6,759 bases of DNA, from contig JAQCNR010000377.1 of the NCBI GenBank assembly GCA_028274925.1, positions 1-6,759 of the forward strand. Direction: 5' to 3'. The translations under genes and the position numbers were made by a program. The notes under the pieces were generated by a model. That model ran no database searches. It was not told where the DNA came from and worked only from the letters and a program-made list of their open reading frames with translations. This DNA comes from Halovenus sp. Lineage in GTDB: Archaea > Halobacteriota > Halobacteria > Halobacteriales > Haloarculaceae. Positions 1 through 5,571 of the stretch are shown here, piece by piece. Every line of letters starts with the position of its first letter. The stretch's first letter is position 1.

Positions 1-12
1 GAACAGTGTCAT
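1..12 (-). CDS. Possible 5' end of a leftward gene cut by the window edge
   Basis: An ATG on the minus strand at 12-10 opens a frame reading Met-Thr-Leu-Phe before the window ends. Only four codons are visible, so no product can be named. The reason to list it is its spacing: a strong AT box (TTTTTATA on the minus strand, 35-42) is centred about 26-27 nt upstream of this ATG, the distance expected for a leaderless haloarchaeal transcript. A perfect 6-bp inverted repeat (GAACAG at 1-6, CTGTTC at 19-24) overlaps the start. The same AT box could instead serve the rightward genes, so this is a weak call that depends on sequence to the left. Confidence 0.22.
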
Positions 13-34
13 ACCTCTCTGTTCGGCGAGGCTG

Positions 35-42
35 TATAAAAA
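35..42 (-). promoter_or_regulatory. Candidate box A (TATA) element
   Basis: TATAAAAA on the + strand, TTTTTATA on the - strand, is the best TATA-like match in the leader region. Read leftward it is placed correctly for a leaderless start at position 12. Read rightward it would put a transcript start near 67, well ahead of the 56-aa gene. The direction is uncertain. The call rests on composition and spacing only. Confidence 0.35.
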
Positions 43-63
43 GCCGTCCCACCTCCACCACGA

Positions 64-81
64 GGAGTGGCTCCGGTTTTT
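64..81 (+). terminator. Weak terminator-like hairpin plus T5
   Basis: GGAG (64-67), loop TGG, CTCC (71-74), then GG and TTTTT (77-81) resemble a small intrinsic terminator. The same GGAG can instead pair with an upstream arm (CCAC at 49-52 and TCC at 54-56 against GGAGTGG at 64-70, with one bulged C), giving two mutually exclusive folds. The stem is only 4 bp, and archaeal termination depends mainly on T-tracts, so this is tentative. Confidence 0.2.
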
Positions 82-85
82 CATC

Positions 86-120
86 TTGATAATCGGGTGG
101 GAGAGCTTTAATACCGGTAT
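86..120 (+). promoter_or_regulatory. Candidate promoter region with palindrome
   Basis: Two box A-like elements lie ahead of the small gene. TTGATAAT (86-93) ends 25 nt before the ATG at 119, the spacing also seen upstream of other genes in this window. CTTTAATA (106-113) would place a start near 137-140, giving a short leader to the ATG at 166. The second overlaps a perfect 10-bp palindrome, ATACCGGTAT (111-120), in a position where an archaeal repressor could block the promoter. A palindrome of this size also occurs by chance about once per kilobase, so an operator role is speculative. Confidence 0.35.
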
Positions 121-169
121 GCGTTACGTTGGCATGGAAGGGCACGGTGACCCGTCCGACAAGCCATGA
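119..169 (+). CDS. Possible 16-aa upstream mini-ORF overlapping the next start
   Basis: ATG at 119 (with a second in-frame ATG at 134) opens a frame reading MRYVGMEGHGDPSDKP and ending at TGA 167-169. Its stop overlaps the start codon of the 56-aa protein as ATGA (166-169), the classic arrangement for termination-reinitiation coupling. A box A-like TTGATAAT ends 25 nt upstream of the first ATG, so a leaderless transcript could begin exactly there and the peptide would be translated first. There is no homology evidence, and an ORF this short can arise by chance. It could act as a regulatory leader peptide or be meaningless. Confidence 0.25.
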   Translation: MRYVGMEGHGDPSDKP

Positions 170-336
170 GCACCAACGCAACCGACGATACGGACGAAGC
201 GACTGTCGACCAGGGCGAACGAGAACGGTACGCCGAGTTGAACATCGGCGACGAAGAGTACGTCGTGTACGACCGAGAGAATCATCAAGCCTGGATTCAG
301 TCGACAGTAGCAGTCGCCGCCGAAGACATTCGGTAA
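166..336 (+). CDS. 56-aa acidic haloarchaeal protein, DUF7331-like
   Basis: This small protein begins MSTNATDDTDEATVDQ and ends in AVAAEDIR. It has an acidic, Thr/Asp-rich disordered N-terminus (residues 1-20) and then a compact core with RYAEL (21-25), EEYVVYDRENH (30-40) and AWIQS (42-46). This core pattern, a tyrosine-centred strand, an Asp-Arg-x-Asn-His turn and Trp-Ile-Gln, matches what I recall of the short haloarchaeal DUF7331 proteins of unknown function. No function can be assigned. It has no membrane segment or signal and is probably cytoplasmic. An in-frame TGA at 148-150 excludes an upstream extension, so ATG 166 is the start. No Shine-Dalgarno is seen. The acetyltransferase gene starts 32 nt after its stop on the same strand, so the two may be co-transcribed. 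Confidence 0.75.
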   Translation: MSTNATDDTDEATVDQGERERYAELNIGDEEYVVYDRENHQAWIQSTVAVAAEDIR

Positions 337-368
337 GTAGTTGCGTCGGTGTCCCCCTACCATTTTGT

Positions 369-890
369 ATGCAGTTCGAGTGCCTCGGTAGCGAAGCCGA
401 CGGACCGACGCTCAGACTCGACCACACGGAGTTCGCCTATGCCGGGAAGTTCGTCATGTCACGCACTGGCAAGACGGCCGTCCGCGAGGACGGTGACCTG
501 CTCGGAGCCGTCGCGTTTAGCGAGGACAACGCCGACCCGGAAACGGTTCATCTCCGGTACGTGACTATCCGAGAAGACCGCCGCGGCGAGGGCATCGGCC
601 CGCAGTTGCTGCGATTCACCGCCGAGCAACTCGACACGTACGAGCAGGTCGTAATTGCCGTCAACAACCCAATTGCCTACGAGGCCTGTTATCGCGCTGG
701 CTTCGCGTACACGGGCGAGCAGACTGGCATCGCAGAACTTCGACTCCGCTACGGCCCGGAGAATCGTGATGCGGAGCAGTATCGCGAAGGATTCGCCGTG
801 TTTCGAGAGCGTGACCTGCCGCCCGAGCAAGAGCGGGTCTGTGAGCAGTACGGCGATGAGTTGCCGTCGGTTGTCGACACGCCGACTTAG
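369..890 (+). CDS. GNAT-family N-acetyltransferase
   Basis: This 173-aa protein has the GNAT (Gcn5-related) fold, whose members transfer an acetyl group from acetyl-CoA to an amine on a small molecule or protein. The central strand HLRYVTIRED (61-70) runs into the acetyl-CoA pyrophosphate-binding loop RGEGIG (72-77), matching Q/R-x-x-G-x-G/A, followed by helix PQLLRFTAEQL. Motif B is NNPIAYEACYRAGF (99-112), with the usual Asn-Pro...Tyr...Gly-Phe pattern. The acidic tail (about 130-173) is a haloarchaeal trait. The substrate cannot be deduced. The frame stays open upstream to 129, but that extension is Arg-rich, overlaps the 56-aa gene and is unlike haloarchaeal protein, so ATG 369 is chosen. 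TAAGTAGT (334-341), overlapping the previous stop, is a weak promoter candidate. The stop overlaps the opposing gene's stop by 4 bases. Confidence 0.9.
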   Translation: MQFECLGSEADGPTLRLDHTEFAYAGKFVMSRTGKTAVREDGDLLGAVAFSEDNADPETVHLRYVTIREDRRGEGIGPQLLRFTAEQLDTYEQVVIAVNNPIAYEACYRAGFAYTGEQTGIAELRLRYGPENRDAEQYREGFAVFRERDLPPEQERVCEQYGDELPSVVDTPT

Positions 891-1696
891 ACCGCGGACT
901 CGAACAGTCGCGCACCACAGTCTCGACACGCGACGGCCGCAACATCTTGCGTCGTACAGCAGGATTCGACCGTCTCAGTGCCAAATTCTGGTGTGCCGCC
1001 ACAGGCCGGACAGGCGTCCAGAAAGATGCGCAGGCCACTCAGTAGTTGGCTCCGGTCTCTGACCGACAGCGCGGTCCAGTTGTCGATACGCGCAGCGAGA
1101 CAGTCAGCACCCGCCACGTCTGCGAGGAAGGCGCCTTCAGATTCCCAGCGGCCGACGACGCTGCCGTTGACACGGGCGCGAAACGCCTCGCCGTGGTCCT
1201 GAAAATCGACCGAGCCAGCGTCGAGTCCGAGCACGTCGAGCAGTCGCTCTCGGCCCGCGTTCGCCGAGTCGAGTCGGTCGATTTCGGCGTACCACTCGGC
1301 CCGGAAGTTATCGTCGAGACAGAGGTCATCCTGGTTCTCACACGGTGTGAGTGCGCCCGCGCTGACCAGTGCCGCTTCGGGGTCGAGGTCAGAGTCGATA
1401 GTCGTCCGCTCGGGTGTCTTTCCAAACCACGCGAGCACGCGGCGCGGAAGATACTGTTTCGTCAACTCCGGCGTGCCAGGGACGAGATAGCCGCGCAGCG
1501 CAATGGCTGCCAGCGAGAGTGCGAGGACGGTCAGACCCGTTCCGACCCCCACGGCTGGTGTGAACGCTGTCCAGCCGACGCTGGCAACGACGCCAGCGAA
1601 AACGACTGCAAGAACTGTGTTCACAACAGTACAGGCCAGACAGCGATTCTCACCGGTGTACTCTGGCTGGCGAACGCTATCGAGCACCCCTATCAT
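887..1696 (-). CDS. Two-TM membrane protein with CxxC and C-terminal zinc ribbon
   Basis: This 269-aa haloarchaeal-type protein has unknown function. Residues 13-22 (YTGENRCLAC) place a CxxC pair (C19, C22) just before the first of two hydrophobic segments (about 24-43 and 48-68). A soluble, acidic domain follows (about 75-225) with further cysteines at C119, C126 and C199. The C-terminus has CPACGG (C229, C232) and CRDCG (C257, C260), a typical zinc ribbon, with an extra CC at 246-247 between the knuckles. Both termini are predicted on the same side, probably cytoplasmic. Zinc binding is inferred from spacing, and a redox role for C19/C22 is possible but unproven. The only Met is the start. 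Upstream lie GAGG at a short distance from the ATG and a weak box (CTTTTGG on the - strand, 1721-1727). It is the last gene of the leftward cluster, 54 nt after the Tat-signal gene. Confidence 0.85.
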   Translation of the reverse strand: MIGVLDSVRQPEYTGENRCLACTVVNTVLAVVFAGVVASVGWTAFTPAVGVGTGLTVLALSLAAIALRGYLVPGTPELTKQYLPRRVLAWFGKTPERTTIDSDLDPEAALVSAGALTPCENQDDLCLDDNFRAEWYAEIDRLDSANAGRERLLDVLGLDAGSVDFQDHGEAFRARVNGSVVGRWESEGAFLADVAGADCLAARIDNWTALSVRDRSQLLSGLRIFLDACPACGGTPEFGTETVESCCTTQDVAAVACRDCGARLFESAV

Positions 1697-1750
1697 TGAC
1701 CCTCACTGTGTCCAGCGAGGCCAAAAGTGGTCCGATTCGCCGGGGAACGC

Positions 1751-2251
1751 TCAGATGTAGCCGGTAATATCGATAGTAACTGTCTCGGGAATTCCGCTGT
1801 TGTTGTCCGTTATCCGCACGAGCAGGGAGTGGGCCCGGAGGTCATCCGGTCCGCCGTCGGGCGAGTCGACCGAGACAGCAACGTCGAGCCCATCTGCTCG
1901 GCGGGAGATACGCTGTAAGACGAGTTCCATCTTCGATTGCATCCCGGTCTGGACGACGAGCAAATAGGACGTCTCGAAATCCGTCTCGTCCAGCGCAGCA
2001 CCAGCGACAGATTCTTTCAGAGTATCTGTTGCGGTGGCACGGTCGGGAAGGACAACGTGGAACTGCTCTTCCGGACCCAGCGGGCCGCGCTCGCTGGCAG
2101 CCGAGTCGGACAGGGCATCTGCTTCGTGATGCCATGTCTCGACGCGCATCCCGTCGGGGAGCGACGGCGACTGGAACCAGCGCCAGCCGAGAACCCCCCC
2201 GACAGCAGTCACGCCGACGCCAGACGCGGCAAGGAACTGTCGCCGATTCAT
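1751..2251 (-). CDS. Tat-signal exported protein of unknown function
   Basis: This 166-aa protein starts MNRRQFLAASG, matching the twin-arginine motif (R3-R4-x-F-L), followed by a hydrophobic stretch to about residue 22. It is therefore probably exported folded by the Tat system, the main route in haloarchaea. There is no lipobox Cys, so it is either cleaved or held by the uncleaved N-terminal helix. The mature part is acidic. Residues 62-70 (EQFHVVLPD), 95-115 (a strand running into QTGMQSKMEL and LQRI) and 122-166 suggest a small beta-rich domain ending in TVTIDITGYI. The alternation of a strand, Gly, a polar turn and another strand loosely recalls PrcB-type domains, but this is a weak impression. 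It lies 64 nt downstream of pepF on the same strand. A box A-like element 25 nt before the ATG suggests its own leaderless promoter. Confidence 0.82.
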   Translation of the reverse strand: MNRRQFLAASGVGVTAVGGVLGWRWFQSPSLPDGMRVETWHHEADALSDSAASERGPLGPEEQFHVVLPDRATATDTLKESVAGAALDETDFETSYLLVVQTGMQSKMELVLQRISRRADGLDVAVSVDSPDGGPDDLRAHSLLVRITDNNSGIPETVTIDITGYI

Positions 2252-2276
2252 AGCTACTGTCTACGGCTGGGAGAGC

Positions 2277-2282
2277 ATAATT
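2277..2282 (-). promoter_or_regulatory. Candidate box A for the Tat-signal gene
   Basis: On the minus strand AATTAT ends 25 nt before the ATG at 2251, the spacing expected for a transcript starting at or next to the start codon. It lies directly after the stem-loop that follows pepF. Support is by spacing and AT content only. Confidence 0.4.
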
Positions 2283-2285
2283 CCT

Positions 2286-2312
2286 CGTTCGACAAAAATG
2301 ACTGTTTGAACG
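2286..2312 (-). terminator. Stem-loop with T-tract after pepF
   Basis: CGTTCGACA (2286-2294) and TGTTTGAACG (2303-2312) form an imperfect stem with one bulge and one G-T wobble around an 8-nt loop. On the minus strand the sequence contains TTTTT (2298-2294). It begins 3 nt after the pepF stop codon. Haloarchaeal terminators are usually T-rich, so this is a plausible full or partial terminator of pepF. It could also be a protein-binding site upstream of the next promoter. Confidence 0.4.
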
Positions 2313-2315
2313 AAA

Positions 2316-4106
2316 CTACTGCAACTGCTCAAACTCGTCGAGATACTGGCCGTAGACGTCGATAGCCTGCTCGATGGGTTCGGAAGAAGTCATGTCGACG
2401 CCGGCCTCGGAGAGCAGTTCGAGCGGGTAGCCGTGTGAGCCGCTGCGCAGGAACTCTCGGTACCGCTGCGCAGCAGGTTCACCCTCCTCGCGGATGGCTT
2501 CGACCAGCGAGACGGCCGCACAGATACCCGTCGAGTACTGGTAGACGTAGAAGGCGCGGTAGAAGTGCGGAATGCGCATCCACTCGCGGACGATTCGGTC
2601 GTCGATGACGCCCGGTTCGTAGTAATCGCCCTTGAGGTCGCCGTACAGTTGGTCAAGTCGGTCGGCAGTCAGGGGCTCACCCTCCGCCGAGAGTTCGTGA
2701 GCGCGCTGCTCGAACTCCGCGAACATCGTCTGGCGGAACAGCGTCGAGCGGAACCGTTCGAGATACTGGTTGAGGACGTGCCGGCGCAGTCGCTCGTCCT
2801 CGACGGTGTCGAGCAGGTGATGCGTGAGCAGCGTCTCGTTGACCGTCGAGGCAATCTCGGCGATGAAGATTGTGTAGTCGGCGTAGACGTACGGCTGGGT
2901 TTCGCTGGCGAGTTCCGAATGCATCGAGTGCCCGAGTTCGTGGGCCAGCGTGTACATCGAAGACACGTCGTCTTGGTAGTTCATCAGGATATAGGGCTGG
3001 GAGTCATACGTTCCGCCGCTATACGCACCGGACTGCTTGCCAGCGGTCTCGTACACGTCGACCCACCGCGAGTCCAGCCCCTCCGCGAGTCGGGACTGGT
3101 ACGCCTCGCCCAGCGGAGCCATCGCGTCGGTGACGTACTCACAGGCTTGTTCGTACGGAATGTCCGGACTCTCGCCCTCGGTAATCGGGATATAGAGGTC
3201 CCACATCTGGAGTTCGTCGCCGCCCGCCGCCTCGCGTTTCAGGTCGGCGTGGCGATGCAGTTGGTCGAGATTGTCTCGAACTGTGTCGACGAGCGTATCG
3301 TACACCTCGACCGGGACGTTTGGCCCACTGAGGGCGGCCTCGCGGGCCGTCTCGTAGTTGCGGGCTTCGGCGAGTTTCTCGTTTTTCTTGACGCTGTTGC
3401 GGTAGGCGGTGCCGACGGTGTTTCGGACGGTTTCCCACTCGTCGTAGAACTCCTCGTAGACTTCCTGTCGGAACTCGCGGTCTGGGTGTTCCTGCAGCGT
3501 CGTGAAGTTGTTGAGCGTGATTTCGGTCGCCTCGCCGTCGGGTTTCTCGACCACCGGAAACTCCATGTCGGCGTTGGCGAGCATATTGTACACCTCGCCG
3601 GAGGCGCCGGTAATCTCGCCGAGTTCCGCCAGCAGATTCTCGACCTCTGCCGAGCGAGTGTGGGGTTTCATTCGGAGGATGTCGTCGAGGAAGTGCTCGT
3701 ACTCCGCGAGGTCTGGTTCGTCCGCAATCATCGCCTCGATATCCTCGCTGTCCAGCGCCTGAATCTCCGGTTCGATGAAACTGGTCGCGCTGTCGGCCTC
3801 CGAATAGAGTGATTGTGCCCGCGTTGCCATCGCCTGTCGGTCGCCGTCTCTGGTGTCCTCGTCCTTTCGCATCCGGGCATAGGCGGTCACGTTGGCGACC
3901 GTCCGCATCACGTCCTCGTAGCTCTCGAACAGCGACAGCAGCGTGCTGGCGTCTTCGGTGGCTTGTCCCTCGAAGGCACGAAGTTCGTCCAGTCGACTCT
4001 CGACGGTTTCGTAGGCGTCTTCCCACTGGTCGTCGGTGTCGAACAACGACTCAAGGTCCCACTTGTACTCTGTCTCGACATCGTCTCGCTCGGGTACGGA
4101 ACTCAT
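2316..4106 (-). CDS. pepF: Oligoendopeptidase F, M3 family zinc metallopeptidase
   Basis: This 596-aa cytoplasmic zinc peptidase hydrolyses short peptides, typically products of the proteasome or other proteases. Its length is normal for PepF (about 600 aa). The N-terminus has the family's YKWDLESLF element (14-22), then a long helical, acidic region containing the M3 N-terminal domain (about 110-190). The catalytic motif is HELGH (389-393): H389 and H393 bind zinc and E390 is the catalytic base. E417 in FIAEIAS is the third zinc ligand. HFYRAFYVYQYSTG (514-527) is the conserved His/Tyr-rich substrate-binding stretch. No signal peptide or membrane segment is seen, and all key residues are present. 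The next Met is residue 70, so the start is firm. TTTAGG on the minus strand (4136-4131), 24 nt before the ATG, is a likely leaderless promoter element. The two genes after it on this strand are not known peptidase partners. Confidence 0.97.
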   Translation of the reverse strand: MSSVPERDDVETEYKWDLESLFDTDDQWEDAYETVESRLDELRAFEGQATEDASTLLSLFESYEDVMRTVANVTAYARMRKDEDTRDGDRQAMATRAQSLYSEADSATSFIEPEIQALDSEDIEAMIADEPDLAEYEHFLDDILRMKPHTRSAEVENLLAELGEITGASGEVYNMLANADMEFPVVEKPDGEATEITLNNFTTLQEHPDREFRQEVYEEFYDEWETVRNTVGTAYRNSVKKNEKLAEARNYETAREAALSGPNVPVEVYDTLVDTVRDNLDQLHRHADLKREAAGGDELQMWDLYIPITEGESPDIPYEQACEYVTDAMAPLGEAYQSRLAEGLDSRWVDVYETAGKQSGAYSGGTYDSQPYILMNYQDDVSSMYTLAHELGHSMHSELASETQPYVYADYTIFIAEIASTVNETLLTHHLLDTVEDERLRRHVLNQYLERFRSTLFRQTMFAEFEQRAHELSAEGEPLTADRLDQLYGDLKGDYYEPGVIDDRIVREWMRIPHFYRAFYVYQYSTGICAAVSLVEAIREEGEPAAQRYREFLRSGSHGYPLELLSEAGVDMTSSEPIEQAIDVYGQYLDEFEQLQ

Positions 4107-4130
4107 TGGCTGACGTAGGACCGGGCCTCA

Positions 4131-4136
4131 CCTAAA
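4131..4136 (-). promoter_or_regulatory. Candidate box A for pepF
   Basis: TTTAGG on the minus strand ends 24 nt upstream of the pepF ATG (4106). The spacing fits a leaderless haloarchaeal promoter. No Shine-Dalgarno precedes the ATG, which agrees with a leaderless mRNA. Confidence 0.4.
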
Positions 4137-4200
4137 CGCATTGCCAGCGGCAGAGAGAGTTGATGTGTGGATGAAAAGACGGAGTGAATGATACAGACGC

Positions 4201-4297
4201 CCTCGGCCCGCTCGCGGCTCGCGCTGAACGAGATATTCTCGCTACGCTCGAATAGGGCCCGCTCAGCGACCGCGAGGCCGACCAAAGGGAGGCCTCG
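4201..4297. other. Structured, repeat-rich intergenic segment
   Basis: The 4107-4468 gap between pepF and the first dehydrogenase has no convincing gene; the small ORFs here are Ser/Arg-rich and not acidic. Its centre is dense in symmetry. CTCGCGG (4211-4217) with nearby TCGC and TGA pairs imperfectly with TCA, GCGA and CCGCGAG (4263-4276). Inside this lies CGAGA-TAT-TCTCG (4229-4241). CGAGGCC (4273-4279) pairs perfectly with GGCCTCG (4291-4297) around an 11-nt loop. GGCCCGCTC occurs twice as a direct repeat (4205-4213, 4256-4264). It may be a small RNA, a leader of the flanking genes, or a degenerate repeat element. The remainder of the gap shows only promoter-like boxes at its ends and a 5-bp inverted repeat (4413-4428). 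Confidence 0.4.
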
Positions 4298-4412
4298 AAA
4301 CTGTGAGCGGGGAGCACCGTGACCCGCGAACCGCGAGACGGACCTCGCCCGTTGTCCGCCAGGAGGGTGGTTGTTGGGTGGGAGAAACTGCGTCGGCTGT
4401 TCAACGGTTCTG

Positions 4413-4443
4413 GCATCCATCAAGATGCAAGCCCGAAATATTA
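4413..4443 (+). promoter_or_regulatory. Promoter of the first alcohol dehydrogenase, with inverted repeat
   Basis: AAATATTA (4436-4443) ends 25 nt before the ATG at 4469 and is the clearest box A in the window, suggesting a leaderless transcript. Just upstream, GCATC (4413-4417) and GATGC (4424-4428) form a perfect 5-bp inverted repeat with a 6-nt spacer, adjoining the BRE position. It could be a regulator site, but short repeats like this also arise by chance. Confidence 0.5.
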
Positions 4444-4468
4444 GCCCCGTGCCCACGAAGACGAGCGT

Positions 4469-5524
4469 ATGCGCGCAGCCATCCTCCGCGAGTACGGCCA
4501 GCCACTCGACATCGTCGACAGGGAGGCCCCCGAACCAGACCCCGACGGCGCGGTCGTCTCGGTCGAGGCCTGTGGGCTCTGTCGCAGCGACTACCACGCG
4601 TGGCAGGGCCACGGCGAGTGGAACGACGACAAGGTACCCCGCGGACAACTGCTCGGCCACGAACCCGCCGGCGAGGTGGTCGCTGCCGGGGAGGAACTCC
4701 ACCGTGTCGATGTCGGCGACGATGTCGTGGTCCCGTTCTCGCTGGGCGACGGCACCTGCCAGCACTGCCGGACCGGCCACGGCAACGTCTGTCCCGACGG
4801 GCTGGCACTGGGGTTCGAGTCGGCAGCCCCCGGCGCGTTCGCCGAGCAGGTGGCCGTCCCGGCGGCGGATTACAACCTCGTCGACCGACCGCCCGAACTG
4901 TCGGCGCAGGACGCAGCGGTGCTCGGCTGTCGATACATGACCGCCTATCACGCCCTCGTCGAGCGTGCGTCGCTGGACGGCGGTAACTGGCTGGCGGTCC
5001 ACGGTTGCGGCGGCGTGGGGCTCTCGGCGGTGCAACTCGGCCGCGCGCTCGGAGCACGAGTCATCGCAGTCGACCCGAAGCAGGGGGCTCGCGAGCGCGC
5101 AGAGAACCTCGGCGCGACCGAGACTATCGACCCAGAAGCCGTCGACCCAGTCGAGCGAATCCGCGAGCGCACTGGCGGCGCAGACGTCTCCGTCGACGCG
5201 CTTGGCGTGAGCGAGACCTGCCAGAACTCGATTCGTTCGCTCCGAGAGCGGGGCACTCACGCCCAGATTGGGCTGACAACTGAGGCCGAGAAGGGAGAGA
5301 TATCGCTGCCGACAGACTGGATGACACGCTGGGAGATTACCTTCGTCGGCGCGCGCGGGATGTCACCCACCAGCTACACGGACCTGTTCGGGTTGCTCGC
5401 GGCCAGCGATGTCGACCCGGGGGAACTCGTTGCCCGCGAACTTGCACTCGAAGACGTGTCTGACCGACTCGCCGCGATGGGAGCCTACGAGACGACTGGT
5501 GTCGAAGTTGTGACAGCGTTCTAA
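4469..5524 (+). CDS. Zinc-dependent alcohol dehydrogenase (MDR family), probably NAD-linked
   Basis: This 351-aa medium-chain dehydrogenase/reductase would interconvert an alcohol and an aldehyde or ketone in the cytoplasm; the substrate is unknown. The GroES-like N-terminal domain has catalytic zinc residues C38 (in CGLCRSDYH), H64-E65 (GHEPAGEV) and C154 (GCRYMTAYHA). The structural zinc lobe reads GDGTCQHCRTGHGNVC: D94 occupies the first ligand position, with C97, C100 and C108. Asp or Glu at one of these positions is known in some archaeal ADHs. The Rossmann domain has GCGGVG (179-184), and D202 at the end of the second strand (VIAVD) favours NAD(H) over NADP(H). CRSDYHAWQGH and AVHGCGGVGLSAV resemble bacterial members of COG1064. 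A strong leaderless promoter precedes it. The next dehydrogenase starts 47 nt downstream on the same strand, so co-transcription is likely. Confidence 0.93.
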   Translation: MRAAILREYGQPLDIVDREAPEPDPDGAVVSVEACGLCRSDYHAWQGHGEWNDDKVPRGQLLGHEPAGEVVAAGEELHRVDVGDDVVVPFSLGDGTCQHCRTGHGNVCPDGLALGFESAAPGAFAEQVAVPAADYNLVDRPPELSAQDAAVLGCRYMTAYHALVERASLDGGNWLAVHGCGGVGLSAVQLGRALGARVIAVDPKQGARERAENLGATETIDPEAVDPVERIRERTGGADVSVDALGVSETCQNSIRSLRERGTHAQIGLTTEAEKGEISLPTDWMTRWEITFVGARGMSPTSYTDLFGLLAASDVDPGELVARELALEDVSDRLAAMGAYETTGVEVVTAF

Positions 5525-5571
5525 ACTACCGACGGCGAAACTGCTATTCCTCGCGGGCCGGCAGTATACGT

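Noticed and set aside
129..368. N-terminal extension of the acetyltransferase frame upstream of ATG 369
   Set aside because: It is Arg/Ser-rich with runs of arginine, overlaps the well-supported 56-aa gene, and is not part of a GNAT fold. Haloarchaeal proteins are acidic.
2565..3812. Long open frame (415 codons) on the + strand opposite pepF
   Set aside because: It is antisense to an intact pepF with all catalytic motifs. Long antisense frames are usual in GC-rich haloarchaeal genes, and no domain is recognisable.
4150..4230. C/D box small RNA suggested by GGATGA, AATGATA and CTGA
   Set aside because: The boxes deviate from consensus and their spacing does not give the paired C/D and C'/D' arrangement.
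4132..4416. 94-codon frame on the - strand in the intergenic region
   Set aside because: Its translation is Ser/Arg-rich and basic, unlike haloarchaeal proteins, and reads through the inverted-repeat block.
4107..4468. tRNA, SRP RNA or RNase P RNA hidden in the large gap
   Set aside because: No cloverleaf and none of the conserved sequence blocks I would expect for SRP or RNase P RNA were found.
4103..5260. Long open frame (385 codons) on the - strand opposite the first dehydrogenase
   Set aside because: It is a shadow of the dehydrogenase codon pattern continuing into spacer, with no recognisable motifs.
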